Source: Babylonia areolata (taxonomy: Eukaryota; Mollusca; Gastropoda; Neogastropoda; Buccinidae). Taken from it: 64,000 nucleotides of DNA. The stretch's first letter is position 1. The number at the start of each line of letters is the position of its first letter. The position numbers were made by a program, and so were the translations under genes. Below, piece by piece: positions 58,641-64,000 of this stretch. The notes beneath the pieces are model-generated. The model did no database searches. It was not told the origin of the DNA and saw only the letters and a list, made by a program, of their open reading frames with translations. Location: the NCBI RefSeq assembly GCF_041734735.1, contig NC_134883.1, forward strand, positions 17,047,247 to 17,111,246, read 5' to 3'.

Positions 58641-59154
58641 TTTACATGGAATTTGAACTCTTTCCAGGGCAGGGGAGGGGACGGTTAAGGATTTGCAGTG
58701 GGGGATAGAGGGCAGATGCAAAAAAAAAAAAAAGATAATACATAAATATCTTGACTAAGTGAAAAATAGATAAGCTCACAATGCATCGCCATGAGATATG
58801 CATGGTTGTGGTATTAGATTTTTTTTTTTAACAGTATACAGTTATCTATGTGAAGACATGACACTGTCATCTCTGTGTCCACACCAACTGGACACTTATA
58901 TCTGTGTACACACCAACTGGAAACTATGGTTTATGTACACACCATTGCACTGATATCCACATCATTACACTGGTATTTCTGTGGTACTATATAAATGTAG
59001 ATTATTATCACTTATGATAACAACAACAACAATATAAATAATGATGATGATAATAATAACAATAATAATAATAATGACAACAACAACAACAACAGTAACA
59101 TCAATAATGATAATAACAATGATGATGATTCTACTACTACTACTACTACTAAAA

Positions 59155-60500
59155 GCAGAGCAGAGCAGAACAGAACGGAATAGACGAAAACAGAGCAGAG
59201 CATGATAGAAAAGAACAGAGCATGATAAAAAAAAAAGAACAGAGCAGCAGAGAACAGAACAGAACAGAACAGAGCACAGCACAGCACAGCACAGCAGAAC
59301 AGAACAGAACAGAGCAGAGCAGAGCAGAGCAGAGCAGAGCAGAGCAGAACAGAACAGAACAGAGCAGAGCAGAGCAGAGCAGAGCACAGCAGAGCAGAAC
59401 AGAACAGAGCACAGCACAGCAGAGCAGAACAGAGCACAGCACAGCAGAGCATAACAGAGCACAGCACAGCACAGCACAGCAGAACAGAACAGAACAGAGC
59501 AGAGCAGAACAGAGCACAGCACAGCACAGCAGAACAGAACAGAACAGAGCAGAGCAGAGCAGAGCAGAGCAGAGCAGAGCAGAGCAGAACAGAGCAGAGC
59601 AGAGCAGAACAGAGCAGAGCAGAGCAGAACAGAACAGAGCAGAGCAGAGCACAGCAGAACAGAACAGAGCAGAGCAGGGCATAGTAGAACAGAACAGAGC
59701 AGAGCAGAACAGAACAGAGCAGAGCAGAGCAGAGCAGAACAGAACAGAACAGAGCAGAGCAGAACAGAGCAGAGCAGAGCAGAGCAGAACAGAACAGAGC
59801 AGAACAGAACAGAGCTGAGCTGAACAGAGCAGAGCAGAGCAGAGCAGAACAGAACAGAACAGAGCAGAGCAGAGCAGAACAGAGCAGAGCAGAAAAGAGC
59901 AGAGCTGAACAAGATGGAAATGAACAAAGCAATCAAATAAAAGAACAGAACAGAGCAGAACAGAACATAAAGCAGAACAAGATGGTAAAGAACAGAGAGA
60001 GCAGAAGTAACAGAATGGAAGAGAACAGAGCACAATGGAAAATATCCAAGCAGAGCAGAACAGAGCAAAACAGTACAGAGCAGGAAGGAATGGAACAGCC
60101 GGAGCAGTACAGATCAGAACAGGAGTAAAACAGAACACAGCAGGGCAGAACAGAGCAGAATTTTGAATATCATAAACCGGTATGGAAAAGAACAGAACAG
60201 AGCAGAGTAGAACAAAGCAGGGTGGAACAGAACAGCCGGAGCAGTACAGAGCGTAACAGAAAAGAACAGAACAGAGTAGACCAGGACAGATCAACAGAGC
60301 AGAACTGAACAGATCAACAGAGCAGAGCAGATCAACAGATCAAGTGGAACAGAACAGAGCAGAGCTGAATCAGAACACAGCAGAGCAGAGCTGAGCAGAA
60401 TAGATTGTAGCATAGCAGAACGGAAGATAACAGAACAAATCTGAGCAGAACAGAACACAACAGAACAGACAGACCAGGCCACACAGAGCAGGACAGAAAT
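59155..60500. repeat. (AGAGC/AGAAC)n pentanucleotide array
   Basis: More than 1.1 kb in which nearly every 5-bp step is CAGAG, CAGAA or CAGCA, perfect in register from 59160 to about 59890 and decaying to 60500. Being five bases long, it gives long frames with a 5-codon period in all frames of each strand. Confidence 0.97.
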
Positions 60501-60829
60501 ATCAGATCAAAACAGCAGAGCAGAAGAGAAAAAACAACAACAATTTAACAACCCAGAACAGAACAGGAGAGAATAGAAAAGTACAATATAACAGAATAGA
60601 ACAGAAAACAGAAAGACCGCCTCAGAGCAGAAAAAAATAAACCCAGAGGAGGGTAGAGCAGAACAGAGCAAAACAAAACAGAACAGTTAAGAATAGGGGG
60701 GGAAAGGCCAGATCTGAACAGAAAAGCTAAGACCTGAACAACAAATTTAAGACAGGACATAATACAAGAGTACCACACAGAAGAATACAACAGAAATAAT
60801 GAGGGATGTACTACTCTGTGTGTGTGTGC

Positions 60830-61250
60830 GCGCGCGCTTCTCTTTTGCAACATCAGTGCAGTTTGTGGAGCGCGAGTGACTGGTTGTTATTTGAATGTTC
60901 TTGATTTTGGTTGTTTCTTCCTCGTTGTATTCAGTTTGTGAAGCGCTGTGACTAAGCCTCTCTGTGAGGGAACAGAGCTATGGGTGGGGGATTGCAGCGC
61001 TCGCACTTCCTGGTGTAGACTGCGTGGACAGAAAAAATATCTGTATCCGTGCGCAGAGTAAGAACTGCGCCGTGTTGGGACATCGTTGCTTAGCAACCAC
61101 ACGACGCGCATTCCCGGGTCTCTTCCCGTCGGCCTGTTCACAGGCATACCACTGTTACGTGTTTTGTCTCTTTGTTTCACACTGCCGCTGTCTCAGTTTA
61201 CACACCCAGCACAAAGGCCTTAAAGTACTATAATCGTCTGCTGACCCTAT
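60830..61250. other. CpG-containing unique island
   Basis: More GC-rich than its surroundings, with GCGCGCGC near 60829. A minus-strand frame of 97 codons (60887-61180) starts MKQRDKTRNSGMPVNRPTGR; I do not recognise it. It could be a transcribed 5' region or chance. Confidence 0.3.
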
Positions 61251-61254
61251 TTTA

Positions 61255-61295
61255 CACCGAGTCATTATCTGAGTGAGGGAGCAAGAGACACTGAG

Positions 61296-61331
<36 letters not shown>

Positions 61332-62640
61332 ACGCTCGCGCGTCTGAGAGAGAGAGAGAGAGAGAGAGAGAGCAGGAACTCGACCATTAGAATTATTGTC
61401 CATTCACAGCGTGAGGCAGCGAGTGGTGGCGGTGGAGGTTAAATGGGTAGTGGTGGGGAGAGGGAGAGTGGATGACATGGTAGGACTAGGATATTCACCT
61501 TCAAAACAACTCCAACCAGTGCTGTCAAAACACCACATAATATTGTGTGGTAGTGGTTAGTGGCAAGGGGCTCTAATTTTGATGCCAAGAGATATTAAGA
61601 ATTACAACAACCTTGCTGGCAAGCGCCAAGTTGTGCCAAAGTACACTTGGTGGTAAGGGGCTTTCTTTCTTTTTTCTTTTTTTTTTTTCTTTTTTTTGGG
61701 GGGGTTGGGGGGGGGGTTAATTTAGATTAACTGAACTGAAACATTAAAAGGAATAATTTGGAGTCTATTTTGTGATGGATCTTTACCCTGTTGGCGACGC
61801 CACTTTTGTAGCAGAGTGGTGTATTATATTAATAAAAGCCACTTTTGTAAGCCGTGTTGTTAACCGAGTGATTTTATTATATTAAGGGGACGGTACAAAA
61901 GAATTACTAATTGATGATTTACTGAATTAAAGGATATAAAAGATCCACACACAGGCCAGGAACATATAGAGGCCAGTCACAAAAGGGTTTTCTATTTTTA
62001 TTTACAACTGATAATTATGAGAAGATAAAAGAGAAGAAGATAGGAGATAAAGAGAAAACAGTGCAAGTGATATGGCGATGACGCGAGCCGTTGGAGGAAC
62101 ACACAACACACACTGCTTACGACACAGCAAGAGAGAGAGAGAGAGAGCAGGCTCTAGCCAGTGACTGGCTAGGTCTGTGGAAAAGTGACCAGTATAACCC
62201 ACTCCGTCTACTTATGCAAGTTAAGCGAACTGCAATGACACTAGTGTGGCCCTTGAAGCAAATCGGATCAAATCCCCCTAAATTTGATTATCATTGTGTT
62301 TGTGACAAGGTGTTCAATGATTAATGTTTAAATGATTCCTGAACCCATTTACGTCGGATATGTCGCAAAAGAAAGAGCTCAACACCTACTTTCTAACGAG
62401 TATAAAATGAAGTGTTGATTATTTAAGATAAATTTATCATCTTAATTTTAGTCATATGAACTGATCAGTTTCAGCTAGCTCATCGCAGAAAATAACAAAC
62501 TGCGTTCAATGAATTTAACGAAGGGAAACACAAATGGTATAGACTTAAAGATTGGATTGCGACAATTCTGCCAGCATATAATACTTGTAGTTTACTGATA
62601 TGACAAAAGAGATATTTAATTAAATAAAATGCATCAGAAG
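61255..62640. other. Mostly unique DNA with (TG)n(GA)n
   Basis: (TG)n followed by (GA)n at 61298-61372, a T/G homopolymer zone at 61665-61720, otherwise nothing recognised. A minus-strand AATAAA near 61998-62003 could be a poly(A) signal, but no gene leads to it. Confidence 0.5.
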
Positions 62641-62657
62641 CACAGATTAGAGCTCAC

Positions 62658-62694
62658 CCAATGGCGTACAGCGACACCGGTTGTGGAGTGGTTG
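62658..62694 (-). CDS. Candidate small exon, possible prominin N-terminus
   Basis: 37 nt between TTTAACAG and GTGAGC. One frame reads TTPQPVSLYAIG, which could correspond to the GFLGPLFSLVH-like segment near the start of vertebrate prominins. The similarity is weak and the assignment is inference. Confidence 0.3.
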
Positions 62695-63225
62695 CTGTTA
62701 AACAAGAAGGACAAAATGACGTAAGCTTAGGTTCAGTTGAAACCTTTACACTGACGGAGGATTAAACTGAAATCAAGTATGCTTCTAACTGATTTAAGTG
62801 TGTGTGTAAGCACAACAAATATAATATTGCAGGGAACGATACAGAGACTTGATTTAATAGGTATTTAGAGAATAGATTTAGAATGGGCTTTGCATTCAAA
62901 CCGGGAATGGCGTCACACATTACGAGTGAGTCATTGAAGACCGGGCGTGTTAATTGCGGAAAAGGCGTCTGCTATAGCTAAGCTTGTGCTGTTAATAGCC
63001 AGCTGACACTTGGCTACAATTGTAAAGTCACACATACATGAATATTACTGCGTTTAAATAAGTGCTTGCATGAATGGCAACTCAGATCATATATGTAGAT
63101 AAACGCATTGATCATACAGGAGACATGAATGGCTTCACCATTTGTAAGGTAGGCAGATTCAGTATAATCATGGACGTTCAGTAAAAGGAGATATGTCACT
63201 GATGAATGATAAGAAATTATGATGA

Positions 63226-63381
63226 TTAACATAGTCTGGACAGAGATTTTTCTCCCTTTTTTATCAGCTGAATGGAACCTGAAACATATCTGGACGGACT
63301 GTGCATCTGATGGGTATTTGTTATCTGGGGCAACACAAAGGAGTTCAGGTCGAATAGACCGCTGGAGAGTTCCGCGGCCAT
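63226..63381 (-). CDS. Candidate short ORF at a promoter-like start
   Basis: ATG at 63381 in the context CCAAGATGGCCGCGG, giving MAAELSSGLFDLNSFVLPQI and ending after 51 codons. ATG inside an AAGATGGCGGC-type YY1 motif is common for first exons of housekeeping genes. It may be a first exon whose donor I could not fix. I do not recognise the peptide. Confidence 0.3.
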   Translation of the reverse strand: MAAELSSGLFDLNSFVLPQITNTHQMHSPSRYVSGSIQLIKKGEKSLSRLC

Positions 63382-63402
63382 CTTGGATCTTGCGCATGCG
63401 CA
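63377..63402. promoter_or_regulatory. YY1-like and NRF1-like motif pair
   Basis: GCCATCTTGG (63377-63386, a YY1 core) lies beside TGCGCATGCGCA (63391-63402), a perfect 12-bp palindrome equal to the NRF1 consensus. Together they suggest a TATA-less promoter. Orientation fits transcription towards lower coordinates. Confidence 0.5.
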
Positions 63403-63659
63403 TCTAACTTTTACTCGAAATTGCGAGCAATGCCAATAGGCGATCGACAAAGGCAAAAGCAGCAAACATGCGCTGTCCCCCTTTTCTTCAATTAATAGCC
63501 TCCATTGTTACAAACTCTGTACAAAATGTGCGCAATGAAAAAATAACAAAATATTAGCAAAATATCGAAGAAAGAACCCTTCTGTTTCGCATGTTCTGCC
63601 TCTCTCGATCGCCTTGTTGCTCGAAATTTTGGAGAGCACAGATCATGTGACGCGCCTCT

Positions 63660-64000
63660 ATAAGTCATGTCAGCACGGAACTCTTCAGCGGTCTATTCTG
63701 TAGAAGTTTGGTTCTGATATTTGAGTACACGGGACAATCAAAGATAAAATGGCTTTCATTTCCAGTTGCTGACATACAAAAATGAGCAATTTCTTGAACA
63801 GAGGCACTATAACGGAGAACATTCCCATTAGGTCGAAGGACATTAAATCTTAATTGCGAAACAGCAACTCTGAAGCAGTATCTGTTCATATCATTGTCAT
63901 ATTTATCTCTTTCGAAAACTGTATGTAATTACCCCTAAATTCGATATCCGTCATGATCTCAAAGTGTACCAGACCATTCCTGGATAAAAAGAAATTCAAC
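63660..64000 (-). mobile_element. LINE ORF2 C-terminal fragment at the window edge
   Basis: The minus translation includes FNVLRPNGNVLRYS and NESHFIFDCPVYSNIRTKLL, and in a shifted frame SRNGLVHFEIMTDIEFRGNY. It resembles the C-terminal zinc-knuckle region of LINEs (compare CNSLEDEIHLLDNC at 33.5-34.1 kb). It has at least one frameshift and continues past the right edge. Confidence 0.65.

Noticed and set aside
58965-60294. Cys/Ser/Leu frames of 306-381 codons
   Set aside because: Pentanucleotide repeat read in different frames; no start context, no conserved unique sequence.
60887-61180. 97-codon minus frame in a CpG-containing island as a gene
   Set aside because: No recognised domain and no supporting splice sites; kept only as an unassigned island.

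Overview
This window looks like part of an invertebrate animal nuclear genome, most likely a mollusc and probably a marine gastropod. The reasons are short vertebrate-like exons with GT/AG introns, very dense CA/GA microsatellites, tRNA-derived SINEs of a type I know from molluscs, and fragments of several LINE families. There are no bacterial operons, no tRNA or rRNA genes, no CRISPR array and no recognisable provirus. Most long open frames here are simple-repeat artefacts.

Two host genes, both on the minus strand, can be read exon by exon. At the left edge (143-3210) are the first three coding exons of RUVBL1 (pontin, AAA+ ATPase), from the start codon to just past Walker A; the rest lies outside the window. 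From 54194 down to 18659 lies a prominin-family (PROM1/CD133-like) five-transmembrane glycoprotein gene. I could place 24 coding exons whose splice phases agree at every junction. They give about 721 residues, from TM1 to a stop codon after a proline-rich cytoplasmic tail. The N-terminal exons upstream of TM1 were not securely found; candidates lie at 56566-56622, 62658-62694 and a promoter-like start at 63379-63402.

Layout: 1-3.3 kb RUVBL1 5' part; 3.3-5.8 kb low-complexity DNA, a LINE scrap and a SINE; 5.8-9.3 kb a TTAA-flanked DNA transposon (piggyBac-like ends) holding a LINE that itself holds a long SINE; 9.5-11.6 kb decayed LINE pieces in both orientations; 12-18.6 kb minisatellites; 18.6-54.2 kb prominin-like gene whose introns are largely minisatellites, with LINE and SINE insertions; 49.6-50.7 kb a second TTAA-flanked element in one intron; 54.2-60.5 kb further minisatellites and a pentanucleotide array; 60.8-63.6 kb mostly unique DNA with a promoter-like motif cluster; 63.66-64 kb another LINE 3' fragment.

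The main observation is that many intronic minisatellites are built from the exon/intron junction beside them. Single arrays repeat an authentic 5' splice site about 16 or 28 times, or an authentic 3' splice site about 13 times, together with a few to several tens of exon bases. At least eight junctions in the prominin-like gene and one in RUVBL1 show this, at stages from a two-copy duplication to more than 1.4 kb. In one array the unit is 57 or 60 bp and mostly open in the exon frame, so the intron holds a supply of potential in-frame exon extensions.
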